A stretch of 13,649 bases of DNA, taken from NCBI GenBank assembly GCA_900771065.1, contig CAAGMP010000083.1, positions 1 to 13,649 of the forward strand, given 5' to 3'. Source of the DNA: an uncultured Acinetobacter sp. (GTDB lineage: Bacteria > Pseudomonadota > Gammaproteobacteria > Pseudomonadales > Moraxellaceae). Of this stretch, positions 1 through 6,842 are shown in pieces; within the stretch, counting starts at the first letter, position 1, and each line of letters begins with the position of its first letter. The notes below the pieces were generated by a model. That model worked only from the letters and a program-made list of their open reading frames with translations. It was not told the DNA's origin and ran no database searches. The position numbers were made by a program, and so were the translations under genes.

Positions 1-50
1 ACTTTAACGTTGGCATCTACCACACGTTTTACAGCAACAAGAGCCTTCAT
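1..50 (-). CDS. etfB: Electron transfer flavoprotein beta subunit, 5' end only
   Basis: Only the first 16 codons and two bases lie in the window. They read MKALVAVKRVVDANVK, the conserved N terminus of the ETF beta subunit. With the alpha subunit this protein forms the soluble FAD-containing carrier that takes electrons from acyl-CoA and other dehydrogenases to ETF-ubiquinone oxidoreductase. The ATG is preceded by a GAGGA ribosome-binding site five bases upstream, which fixes the start. etfA would be expected further left, outside the window. The identification rests on a short but very characteristic stretch. Confidence 0.86.
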   Translation of the reverse strand, partial: MKALVAVKRVVDANVK

Positions 51-155
51 GTAATCCTCGGCTGTTTCAGCAAATGAATAATTGAAAAAAGTTAAACTAA
101 CTTTTCACTTAAAATTTTTAGGTGTCTTATCTTGCAATGTGATCGGCATTTCGGT

Positions 156-180
156 CAAGTCACAATTGTGCATCGACTTG
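156..180. promoter_or_regulatory. Inverted repeat upstream of etfB, possible operator
   Basis: The arms CAAGTC (156-161) and GACTTG (175-180) are perfect inverted complements. The overlapping 10-base palindrome CACAATTGTG sits at 161-170. The site is about 105-130 bases upstream of the etfB ATG in a non-coding stretch. A regulator-binding role is inferred from symmetry and position only. Confidence 0.3.
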
Positions 181-199
181 TAAAAAGCTTAGTTTTATT

Positions 200-214
200 T
201 GAACGATACGTTCA
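200..214. promoter_or_regulatory. 15-base palindrome TGAACGATACGTTCA, candidate operator for etfBA
   Basis: Two perfect 6-base arms (TGAACG and CGTTCA) flank ATA. The site lies 150 bases upstream of the etfB ATG and downstream of the stop of the 126-residue gene. Its size and symmetry resemble sites bound by TetR-family regulators, which often control fatty-acid catabolism and etf genes. The link to a particular regulator is inference. I could not place a convincing -35/-10 pair next to it. Confidence 0.4.
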
Positions 215-228
215 CATTTTGTTAATTT

Positions 229-262
229 AGAAAAAATTGCTTTTTTTTTAAACAAAACAATT
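229..262 (-). terminator. Weak hairpin after the 126-residue gene
   Basis: On the minus strand AAATTG and CAATTT can pair around an A/T-only loop and run into a T stretch. The stem has few G-C pairs, so this is a poor terminator candidate. It is listed because no better one follows the gene. Confidence 0.2.
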
Positions 263-299
263 TATCCTTTTCTCTGATTTGTTACATCAAAACTTCTGA

Positions 300-680
300 T
301 TAAGTATAAGATTTTTGCGATTTTGCTAAAAAATCACGATGTACATGACTTAAAGCAATTAATGGATAAGCTTGTAAATTAAAAAGCTGCCAAATTGCTA
401 AAAAATCCTCTTTTCGATCAATTTTCAACTGCACTGTTTTGGTTTCTTGCCACGTTAGATCAGAAATCCACAAATAATTTTTTTGTGTATTTGGATTAAA
501 AGCTTGTATTTTATGTGCGGCATTAATGCCTAAAATATAGGTATTTTCAGGTAATTTCGCTTCCATTTCAGGCAAGCTCAATTCAACAAAATGTTTGATT
601 TGACGCAAACCATATCCAGAAAAAATTTCTTTTTGTTCTTTCGTCAACTGATCGTATTTTTGCTGTATATCATCAATCAC
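300..680 (-). CDS. Conserved-looking hypothetical protein, 126 residues, GTG start
   Basis: I do not recognise this protein. It appears soluble: there is no signal peptide, lipobox or membrane segment. The N-terminal third is charged (DQLTKEQKEIFSGYGLRQI) and looks helical. The rest mixes aromatic residues, including a run of four Trp between positions about 71 and 97. The start is GTG at 678-680 because an in-frame stop lies a short way upstream and no ATG is available. A GAGGGA motif sits about 10 bases ahead, slightly far for an ideal site. The gene lies between the dapF terminator and the etfB control region, so it is probably transcribed alone. No competing long frame overlaps it. Reality of the gene is likely; its function is unknown. 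Confidence 0.68.
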   Translation of the reverse strand: MIDDIQQKYDQLTKEQKEIFSGYGLRQIKHFVELSLPEMEAKLPENTYILGINAAHKIQAFNPNTQKNYLWISDLTWQETKTVQLKIDRKEDFLAIWQLFNLQAYPLIALSHVHRDFLAKSQKSYT

Positions 681-762
681 GGCTTTGATTCCCTCAAATA
701 ATCTTGGATTGCTTTATACGACAAAATGGGTTGTTATTTTATCCGACATTAGTTCAATTAAA

Positions 763-793
763 ATTAAAGGGAAGATCAATTCTTCCCTTTAAT
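763..793 (-). terminator. Intrinsic terminator of the lptM-lysA-dapF operon
   Basis: On the minus strand ATTAAAGGGAAGA pairs perfectly with TCTTCCCTTTAAT around the loop ATTGA and is followed by TTTTAATT. It begins eight bases after the dapF stop, so transcription of the lysine operon probably ends here and does not continue into the 126-residue gene. Confidence 0.8.
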
Positions 794-800
794 CAAAGCA

Positions 801-1646
801 TTAGCATTGAAAATAACTTAAATCTAATTGACCATGAAAGACCGTTGCCGTTGGACCTGTCATCCAAACCACATCGCCTTGTTGCCATTCAATCAATAAT
901 TTTCCACCTGCCAATTCAACTTCAACGGATTTTTCAAGCAAACCACGACGAATACCCGAAACAGCAGCAGCGCACGCGCCTGTACCACAAGCTAAAGTTT
1001 CGCCTGAACCGCGTTCAAAAACACGTAAACGAACATGTTTTGAATCTAAAATTTGCATAAAACCAACGTTAACGCGTTGTGGAAAACGCTCGTGTGATTC
1101 AACTTGTGGACCAATTTGTGCCACATTTGCCTGCAATACATCAGGCACAATGGTCACTGCATGCGGGTTGCCCATATTGACCACATCAATCGTTAGCTGT
1201 TGCTGATGTGCTAAATCTAACTGATAAGTCGATTGCGCTTGATCGCTTATAAATGGAATTTCATGCGGTAAAAATTTAGGATAACCCATATTGACCCGAA
1301 CCCAACCATTTTGTCCAAGTTCAGGTTCAACAATGCCCGATTTAGTTTGAACTTTAATTTTGGTTTTGTTGGTCAATTTTTTTTCATGCACAAAACGGGC
1401 AAAACAACGCACGCCATTGCCACATTGTTCAACTTCAGAACCATCGGCATTAAAAATACGATATTTAAAATCGGCATTTGGATCATCGGGTGGTTCAACA
1501 ATTAACAGCTGATCAAATCCAACGCCAAAATTACGATCTGCCAAACGCTGAATGGTTAAAGGGTCAAAATAAGCACGTTGGCTAATTAAATCCACCACCA
1601 TAAAATCATTGCCCAAACCATGCATTTTGGTAAATTCTAGTAACAT
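801..1646 (-). CDS. dapF: Diaminopimelate epimerase DapF
   Basis: This cytoplasmic enzyme interconverts LL- and meso-diaminopimelate, the precursor of lysine and of the peptidoglycan cross-link. The 281-residue length is normal for the family. The N terminus FTKMHGLGNDF is typical. The two active-site cysteines are visible: Cys75 in ADGSEVEQCGNGVRC and Cys220 in GSGETLACGTGACA, matching the Cys pair of the E. coli enzyme. The ATG lies 11 bases after the lysA stop, and its ribosome-binding AAGG overlaps that stop codon (TAAGG), so translation is likely coupled to lysA. It is the last gene of the lptM-lysA-dapF unit, and the gene xerC, often found after dapF in gammaproteobacteria, is not here. 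Confidence 0.97.
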   Translation of the reverse strand: MLLEFTKMHGLGNDFMVVDLISQRAYFDPLTIQRLADRNFGVGFDQLLIVEPPDDPNADFKYRIFNADGSEVEQCGNGVRCFARFVHEKKLTNKTKIKVQTKSGIVEPELGQNGWVRVNMGYPKFLPHEIPFISDQAQSTYQLDLAHQQQLTIDVVNMGNPHAVTIVPDVLQANVAQIGPQVESHERFPQRVNVGFMQILDSKHVRLRVFERGSGETLACGTGACAAAVSGIRRGLLEKSVEVELAGGKLLIEWQQGDVVWMTGPTATVFHGQLDLSYFQC

Positions 1647-1657
1647 ATTCAGCGACC

Positions 1658-2902
1658 TTAAGGCAATAAATGCTCACGTTCCCACAATGATTCAATGCTT
1701 TCACGCTCACGAATGAGATGTGCTTGATCCACATCAACCATAATTTCTGCTGCACGACCACGACTATTATAATTCGAACTCATTACAAAACCGTATGCGC
1801 CTGCACCCAATACTGCGAGTACATCGTTTTCTTGAATAGCCAACTCGCGTTCTTTACCTAAAAAGTCACCTGTTTCGCAAATTGCACCCACAACATCCCA
1901 AGTTTTTGTTTCGACATCATGACGAGGCGTTACAGGTTGAATATCCATCCAAGCTTCATACAATGCTGGACGAATTAAGTCATTCATAGCAGCATCAATA
2001 ATGGCAAAATTACGATGTGCAGTTGGTTTAAGTAAGTCAACTTTTGTTAATAATACCCCTGCATTAGCAGAAATACTGCGTCCTGGTTCCATATAGACTT
2101 TTAAGCCCAATTTTTCCAAAGCAGGACGTAAAGCATTGGCATATTCAACTACGGTCGGTGGGGTTTCATCTTTATAAGTCACACCCAAACCACCGCCAAT
2201 ATCAATATGCTTTAACTCAATACCTAAAGTTTTAAGCTGTTCAATCATGATAATGACACGATCTAAAGCATCCACAAAAGGTTGCGTTTCCGTCAACTGT
2301 GAACCAATATGACAATCAATTCCAACTACATCTAAATTAGCTAACGAAGCCGCATATTGGTAGGTTTCAAATACGCTATCAGAAGGAATACCAAATTTAT
2401 TTTCTTTTAAACCTGTTGAAATATAAGGATGAGTTTTCGCATCTACATCAGGATTGACACGTAATGAAATCGGTGCTTTTTTATTTAAATGTGCAGCCAC
2501 TTTTTGAATACGGTCTAATTCTGCATAAGATTCTACATTAAAACAGGCAATACCGACTTGCAGCGCTTTTTCAATATCGGCTTCAGATTTGCCTAAACCT
2601 GAAAAAACAATTTTACTTGGATCACCACCTGCTTTTAAAACACGCGCAAGCTCGCCACCTGTAACAATATCAAAACCTGCACCCAATTTTGCCAAAACAT
2701 TCAAAACCGCAAGATTTGAGTTGGACTTTACTGCAAAACAAATTTGATGATCAATAAAGTTGAATGCACGATCCATATCTAAATAATGTTTTTCAAAAGT
2801 CGCTTTTGAATAAACATAAAGCGGTGTGCCATATTGCGTTGCAAGCTGTTGTAATGAACATTGCTCGGCATGCAAAACCCCATGAATGCGGGTAAAACTC
2901 AT
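1658..2902 (-). CDS. lysA: Diaminopimelate decarboxylase LysA
   Basis: This PLP-dependent fold-type III enzyme decarboxylates meso-diaminopimelate to L-lysine in the cytoplasm. The 414 residues cover the N-terminal alanine-racemase-like barrel and the C-terminal beta domain. Visible motifs are the PLP lysine Lys59 in CFAVKSN, the HIGSQL segment, the phosphate-binding GGGLG loop, EPGRS near residue 270, the CETGD active-site motif and the GAYGFVMSSNYN segment near the C terminus. The ATG is preceded by AAGGAT seven bases upstream. The gene follows lptM by 21 bases and precedes dapF by 11, so the three form one transcription unit. Base and codon usage look like those of the neighbours. Confidence 0.97.
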   Translation of the reverse strand: MSFTRIHGVLHAEQCSLQQLATQYGTPLYVYSKATFEKHYLDMDRAFNFIDHQICFAVKSNSNLAVLNVLAKLGAGFDIVTGGELARVLKAGGDPSKIVFSGLGKSEADIEKALQVGIACFNVESYAELDRIQKVAAHLNKKAPISLRVNPDVDAKTHPYISTGLKENKFGIPSDSVFETYQYAASLANLDVVGIDCHIGSQLTETQPFVDALDRVIIMIEQLKTLGIELKHIDIGGGLGVTYKDETPPTVVEYANALRPALEKLGLKVYMEPGRSISANAGVLLTKVDLLKPTAHRNFAIIDAAMNDLIRPALYEAWMDIQPVTPRHDVETKTWDVVGAICETGDFLGKERELAIQENDVLAVLGAGAYGFVMSSNYNSRGRAAEIMVDVDQAHLIRERESIESLWEREHLLP

Positions 2903-2923
2903 GAAAATATCCTTTTGATTGTA

Positions 2924-3109
2924 TTAAGGCGTAGTTGAAACGGGTTCAGAAGCTGCTACTTGGCTTGGCTTCGGATTTTTATACAGTAAGTATTTTGCAC
3001 GTTGATCGTAATTTGGGTCATCGGTGGCATATAAAGGACCTGTTTGACCACAAGCCGTTAATGCTATGCTGCTAATGATTAAACTGACACAGCCAATCGC
3101 TAATCGCAT
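2924..3109 (-). CDS. lptM: LPS-assembly lipoprotein LptM (YifL family)
   Basis: This 61-residue protein has a short hydrophobic signal ending in the lipobox LTAC, with Cys20 as the lipidated residue. It is followed immediately by GQTGPLY, the hallmark of the LptM/YifL family. In E. coli LptM helps the outer-membrane LPS translocon LptD reach its correct disulfide state, and its gene (yifL) also lies just upstream of dapF. The mature part is short, polar and Pro/Ser-rich, as usual. The gene is first in the operon with lysA and dapF. The ribosome-binding site is weak (AGG about 10 bases ahead). Confidence 0.9.
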   Translation of the reverse strand: MRLAIGCVSLIISSIALTACGQTGPLYATDDPNYDQRAKYLLYKNPKPSQVAASEPVSTTP

Positions 3110-3137
3110 GTTGTTTCTGCCTAGTTAAATTTTACAA

Positions 3138-3143
3138 AGTATA
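3138..3143 (-). promoter_or_regulatory. Candidate -10 box of the lptM-lysA-dapF operon
   Basis: The minus strand reads TATACT here, five of six matches to TATAAT, 28 bases upstream of the lptM ATG. No good -35 box is seen: the bases 17 upstream fall inside the cycA terminator stem. The promoter may therefore overlap that terminator. Confidence 0.4.
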
Positions 3144-3150
3144 CGATATA

Positions 3151-3180
3151 AAAAACGCCTGTTGAGTAACAAGCGTTTTT
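3151..3180 (-). terminator. Terminator of cycA
   Basis: AAAAACGCCTGTT and AACAAGCGTTTTT form a 13-pair stem with one G-T pair and a four-base loop. On the minus strand it starts four bases after the cycA stop and ends in six T. It separates cycA from the lptM operon. Confidence 0.85.
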
Positions 3181-3184
3181 ATTT

Positions 3185-4582
3185 TTATTTGCGTTTATAA
3201 AAACCAAAATAACCAATCAATAAAACAACCAACCATAATGGACTCACCATCAATGCCCGATAAGTATCTTCTTCTAGCGATAAAATATAAATCATGCCAA
3301 TAAAAAAGAGGATGACAATCCAACATGAAAATAAACCACCGGGTAATTTAAATGTAGATTTTTCATGTAATTGTGGACGTGTTTTATAATAAACAATATA
3401 ACTCCACATAATCATCAACCAAACACAAATAAATAAAACCGTGGACAATGTGGTGGCTAACGTAAAAGCTTCTACTGCATTGGGTACAAAATATTGTAAT
3501 GCTGCACCCAACAACAAACACACTGCTGAAAAATACAATGCATTTGCAGGCACAGCACGTGAATTTAAACGACCTAAAGCCAATGGCGCTTGTTGCTCAC
3601 GCGACAAACCAAACAACATTCGACTGGTCGAAAATACACCACTATTCATGGAAGATAAAACCGAAGATAAAACCACTAAATTCATAATAATAGCAGCTGC
3701 GGCAATTCCTGCTTGGCTAAATAAATTCACAAATGGTGAAATATGAGGATCAATTTGATTCCAAGGTGTAACTGACATCACCACAAGCAAAGCCAAAACA
3801 TAAAATACAATAATCCGAATTGGAATCGAATTAATGGCTTTAGGTAAATTTTGTTCAGGATTTTTGGTTTCTGCTGCGGTTGTACCAACTAATTCAACAC
3901 CAACAAAAGCAAAAATTGCAATTTGGAATCCAGCTAAAAATCCATCCATTCCCGTTGGAAATAAACCGTTATATTTCCACAAATTGGAAAATGCAGCAAC
4001 TTGTCCAGTAGTTGAGGTAAATCCAGTAAAAATCATCCAAAAACCGACTGCAATTAATACCAAAATTGCGATAATTTTCACCAAAGCAAACCAAAATTCT
4101 AATTCACCAAATAATTTTACTGTGACTAAATTTAAACCAATGACAAAAAAAATCGTGGCGACACTAATTAAAACCGATTGTTCGGGTGAAAATGCCAACC
4201 CATTATTAAAAAATTGTAAATAATAGATAATGGCAGATAAGTCAGCAATACCAATGGTGATCCAACATAACCAATACGTCCAACCAACGAAATAACCCGC
4301 CCAAGGACCAATTAAATCGCTAGAAAAATCGATAAAGGATTTATAATGTAAATTGGATAACAATAATTCTCCTAATGCACGCATGACAAGGAAAATCATG
4401 AATCCAATAATCATATAAATAAATAAAATAGATGGACCAGCCAAACTAATTGTTTTGCCCGATCCCATAAATAAGCCAGTTCCAATTGCTCCACCAATCG
4501 CAATCAATTGCAAATGTCGATTGGATAAACTTCTTTTCAGATGCTCTTTTTCTTGAAGATGCGATACTTCGTTTTGTGACAT
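3185..4582 (-). CDS. cycA: D-serine/D-alanine/glycine permease CycA
   Basis: This inner-membrane amino-acid permease of the APC superfamily (465 residues, about 12 membrane segments) is closely similar along its length to E. coli CycA, which takes up glycine, D-alanine, D-serine and the antibiotic D-cycloserine with protons. Shared landmarks are NRHLQLIAIGGAIGTGLFMG at 21-40 (the substrate-binding break of the first helix), GPWAGYFVGWTYW, VELVGTTAAETKNPE, INSIPIRI and NSGVFSTSRMLFGL. The short charged N-terminal tail is cytoplasmic. The ribosome-binding site before the ATG is weak, but no better start exists. The gene stands alone between terminators after htpX and after itself. Assignment to CycA rather than another APC permease is well supported; exact substrates are inferred. 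Confidence 0.9.
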   Translation of the reverse strand: MSQNEVSHLQEKEHLKRSLSNRHLQLIAIGGAIGTGLFMGSGKTISLAGPSILFIYMIIGFMIFLVMRALGELLLSNLHYKSFIDFSSDLIGPWAGYFVGWTYWLCWITIGIADLSAIIYYLQFFNNGLAFSPEQSVLISVATIFFVIGLNLVTVKLFGELEFWFALVKIIAILVLIAVGFWMIFTGFTSTTGQVAAFSNLWKYNGLFPTGMDGFLAGFQIAIFAFVGVELVGTTAAETKNPEQNLPKAINSIPIRIIVFYVLALLVVMSVTPWNQIDPHISPFVNLFSQAGIAAAAIIMNLVVLSSVLSSMNSGVFSTSRMLFGLSREQQAPLALGRLNSRAVPANALYFSAVCLLLGAALQYFVPNAVEAFTLATTLSTVLFICVWLMIMWSYIVYYKTRPQLHEKSTFKLPGGLFSCWIVILFFIGMIYILSLEEDTYRALMVSPLWLVVLLIGYFGFYKRK

Positions 4583-4653
4583 TTTACGTTCAACTTGTAA
4601 ATCTAGATGATCAAACTAGCGCAATTTACAAGAAAAATAAAAATATTTTTATA

Positions 4654-4682
4654 AAAAAAGCCATCTTTTCGATGGCTTTTTT
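4654..4682 (-). terminator. Terminator of htpX
   Basis: AAAAAAGCCATC pairs perfectly with GATGGCTTTTTT around a five-base loop. On the minus strand it follows the htpX stop by four bases and ends in a T run, so htpX transcription stops before cycA. Confidence 0.88.
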
Positions 4683-4686
4683 GAAA

Positions 4687-5592
4687 TTAAGGTAAATTTA
4701 ATTGCTGTAAAGCAGCAACACGCTCTTCAATACTTGGATGTGTTTGGAATAATGCAGCTAAACTAAAGCCTTGCTCTTTGCCTTCAGCAATTGCAAATGC
4801 TTTCATTTCTTTAGGCATAGCATCTGGCATTTCAGACTCTGCCTGTAAACGAAGCAGTGCAGAAATCATGGCGTGTTTCCCTGCTAAACGTGCGCCTGCT
4901 TCATCGGCACGATATTCACGTTGACGTGAGAACCACATAACAATTGCCGATGCCAAAATACCAAAGACAATATCGAGCACAATGGTAATAACAAAAAAGG
5001 CCAATCCAGGTGCTTCACCATCTTCACGACCAAAGACATTACGGTCAATAAAATCACCTACAACACGGGCAAAGAACATGACGAAGGCATTCACCACACC
5101 TTGAATCAAAGCCAAAGTGACCATATCTCCGTTGGCAACATGACCAATTTCGTGCGCTAAAACAGCACGCAATTCGTCTTTGTTCATGCGCTCCAACAAA
5201 CCTGTTGAAACTGCAACAAGAGCGTCATTTTTATTCCAACCTGTTGCAAAGGCATTAGATTGATACGATGGGAAAATACCCACTTCAGGCATACCAATAC
5301 CAGCACGCTGAGATAATTGTGCAACTTCTTGAATTAACCACGCTTCAGCTTGATTACGTGGTGCATTTGGGTCAATTAATTCTGTACCCGTGGTTTTTTT
5401 TGCCATCCATTTTGACATGAGCAACGAAACGATGGAACCCACCATACCGAAGACAAAACAGATCACAAGCAGGTTTCCTAAATTTAAACCGCCTGCACCA
5501 TGGTAACTACCGACACCGAAGAGTGACAAAATAATGCCAGCTACAACCAGTACCGCGAGGTTGGTTAGCAAGAACAAACCAATCCGCATCAT
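4687..5592 (-). CDS. htpX: Membrane zinc metalloprotease HtpX
   Basis: HtpX is an M48 peptidase of the inner membrane with its active site in the cytoplasm. It helps FtsH clear misfolded membrane proteins. The 301 residues show two N-terminal hydrophobic helices (about 5-28 and 38-60), the zinc motif His147-Glu148-x-x-His151 in HEIGHVANGD, two further hydrophobic segments (about 160-178 and 198-220), and the third zinc ligand Glu226 in FSRQREYRADEAGA. The MMRI N terminus is the same as in E. coli HtpX, and AGAGGA lies eight bases before the first ATG. It has its own candidate promoter. In E. coli htpX is under Cpx envelope-stress control; no such box was identified here. Confidence 0.96.
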   Translation of the reverse strand: MMRIGLFLLTNLAVLVVAGIILSLFGVGSYHGAGGLNLGNLLVICFVFGMVGSIVSLLMSKWMAKKTTGTELIDPNAPRNQAEAWLIQEVAQLSQRAGIGMPEVGIFPSYQSNAFATGWNKNDALVAVSTGLLERMNKDELRAVLAHEIGHVANGDMVTLALIQGVVNAFVMFFARVVGDFIDRNVFGREDGEAPGLAFFVITIVLDIVFGILASAIVMWFSRQREYRADEAGARLAGKHAMISALLRLQAESEMPDAMPKEMKAFAIAEGKEQGFSLAALFQTHPSIEERVAALQQLNLP

Positions 5593-5622
5593 CAGGTAAA
5601 TCCTCTTATAAAAATAAAATAA

Positions 5623-5651
5623 TCTATACTATATATGTAGGGAATATACAA
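5623..5651 (-). promoter_or_regulatory. Candidate htpX promoter
   Basis: On the minus strand TTGTAT (5646-5651) and TATAGA (5623-5628) are spaced by 17 bases. The -10 box ends 30 bases before the htpX ATG. No terminator is visible between the transglycosylase gene and htpX, so some read-through is also possible. Confidence 0.5.
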
Positions 5652-5673
5652 AAATACAAGGTCAAAAACAATT

Positions 5674-6501
5674 TTAAGGCGATGACATCGAAATTTTCAT
5701 TGCCGAAGCACCTGAACCTCGACTTGCCGTTCCATAAGTAAATGTACCATCTTCCTTTTGAATAATTTCTCGTTTTGGTTGTGTTTCTGCAACAGTAAAA
5801 TTGGCTTTTTGTATTGCAGGTTCTGCCATATTTTGTATGGATGAAGTACTTACGCCATTGGCGTATAAGTTTTGATAACGACTTTTGACTCGTCGGACGT
5901 AATCTTGGGTTTCTCTAAATGGTGGAATACCACCATATTTTTTTACGTTTCCTTCGCCTGCGTTATAACCTGCTAAAGCCAAACTCACATTGCCATCAAA
6001 ACGGCGTAACAACCACGATAAATATTTTGCACCCGCCATAATATTTTGATGTGGATCATAAGCATTACTCACATTAAAACGTTTTGCTGTTGCAGGCATT
6101 AACTGCATTAAACCTTGTGCACCGACAGGTGATTTGGCATAGACATTAAAGCCCGACTCGGTATGCATGACTGCTTTAATTAAACCTTCAGCAATACCAT
6201 GTTGTTGCGCAGCTTTTTGAATAATGTGATCAAATGCATTCTTATTTTTGCTGTAACTTGGCAGCACTGCCGCTTCCGAACTTCCCCAATTGCTATAGCT
6301 GTGGATATTACTATCTGCATAGCGTGTGATTTTAATTTGTTTAAGTGATTTGTCCGTCTGCGCTCGGTCAGTAAACATAACGCCACCTTCATTATTTTGA
6401 TAGGCATAAATTTTACTGGCATAGCTTGAGGTTGATGATAAAAAAGCCATTCCCCCAATGTTGGACATACACACCAACAAAAAAATAGATTTTAATGACA
6501 T
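5674..6501 (-). CDS. Secreted lytic transglycosylase (SLT domain with DUF4124-like N terminus)
   Basis: This enzyme cleaves peptidoglycan glycan strands between MurNAc and GlcNAc, forming 1,6-anhydroMurNAc. Of 275 residues, 1-28 look like a signal peptide (cleavage near SSYA-SK). Residues about 30-60 resemble the DUF4124 segment (KIYAYQNNEGGVMFTDR), and about 88-215 form the SLT family 1 domain. The catalytic acid is Glu115 in HTESGFN; GAQGLMQLMPATAKRF, YNAGEGNV and IPPFRETQDYV are the other family motifs. The C-terminal 60 residues are low in conserved features. The cleavage site has no lipobox, so the protein is probably periplasmic and soluble. No good ribosome-binding site precedes the ATG, and an in-frame TAG directly before it rules out a longer form. 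It does not match one named E. coli enzyme closely enough for a symbol. Confidence 0.9.
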   Translation of the reverse strand: MSLKSIFLLVCMSNIGGMAFLSSTSSYASKIYAYQNNEGGVMFTDRAQTDKSLKQIKITRYADSNIHSYSNWGSSEAAVLPSYSKNKNAFDHIIQKAAQQHGIAEGLIKAVMHTESGFNVYAKSPVGAQGLMQLMPATAKRFNVSNAYDPHQNIMAGAKYLSWLLRRFDGNVSLALAGYNAGEGNVKKYGGIPPFRETQDYVRRVKSRYQNLYANGVSTSSIQNMAEPAIQKANFTVAETQPKREIIQKEDGTFTYGTASRGSGASAMKISMSSP

Positions 6502-6758
6502 CTAAGGCTCGAACATTTTCATTTTAAGCATTTTACTCAGTCTAGCAAAAAAAGAATCGATTAGGCAAAACAAAAATTATTTAAAAAAATCAAGTCTATT
6601 TGCTGAGGAAAACAGCAAAAAAAAATAAATATTTTTTTTATTTGAAGTGCTTGACGATTATAACTATATGAAAAATAAATAAAAATAAATAGATCAAAAA
6701 ACAATCAATTTGATTAAATGCCTTAAATTACGCTTGATTGACCTTGTCAAGTCCAAAG

Positions 6759-6793
6759 AAATCCACAAAGTTATCCACAGGTTTTGTGGAAAA
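6759..6793. promoter_or_regulatory. DnaA-box cluster inside an inverted repeat
   Basis: TTATCCACA at 6771-6779 is a perfect consensus DnaA box. AAATCCACA at 6759-6767 matches seven of nine positions. The minus strand at 6785-6793 reads TTTTCCACA, eight of nine. The outer boxes form the arms TCCACAAA (6762-6769) and TTTGTGGA (6783-6790) of a perfect inverted repeat around the central box. Binding by DnaA is inferred from sequence match only. Confidence 0.45.
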
Positions 6794-6811
6794 AGTCAAT
6801 TTGATGACAAA

Positions 6812-6836
6812 AAACCCGAATACGTGATTCGGGTTT
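6812..6836 (-). terminator. Terminator of gltS
   Basis: AAACCCGAAT pairs perfectly with ATTCGGGTTT around the loop ACGTG. Read on the minus strand, it follows the gltS stop by six bases and runs into a T tract. Confidence 0.88.
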
Positions 6837-6842
6837 ATTCTT

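Larger units (their letters stand above)
6502..6842. other. Non-coding gap between the transglycosylase and gltS genes
   Basis: This 341-base gap has no supported gene. From 6540 to 6720 it is almost entirely A and T. It must contain the promoter of the transglycosylase gene, but no clear -35/-10 pair stands out. The right end holds the DnaA-box cluster and the gltS terminator described separately. Confidence 0.6.

Noticed and set aside
704..1060. Plus-strand open frame opposite dapF
   Set aside because: It lies almost wholly antisense to the well-supported dapF gene, spans its terminator and has no recognisable protein features.
3441..4223. Plus-strand open frames opposite cycA
   Set aside because: They are antisense to a full-length conserved permease, have no ribosome-binding sites, and show the composition expected of the reverse complement of membrane-protein codons.
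6540..6793. Calling this gap the chromosomal origin
   Set aside because: One perfect and two imperfect DnaA boxes beside AT-rich DNA are suggestive, but dnaA, dnaN, rpmH and gyrB are absent and skew cannot be judged from the window.
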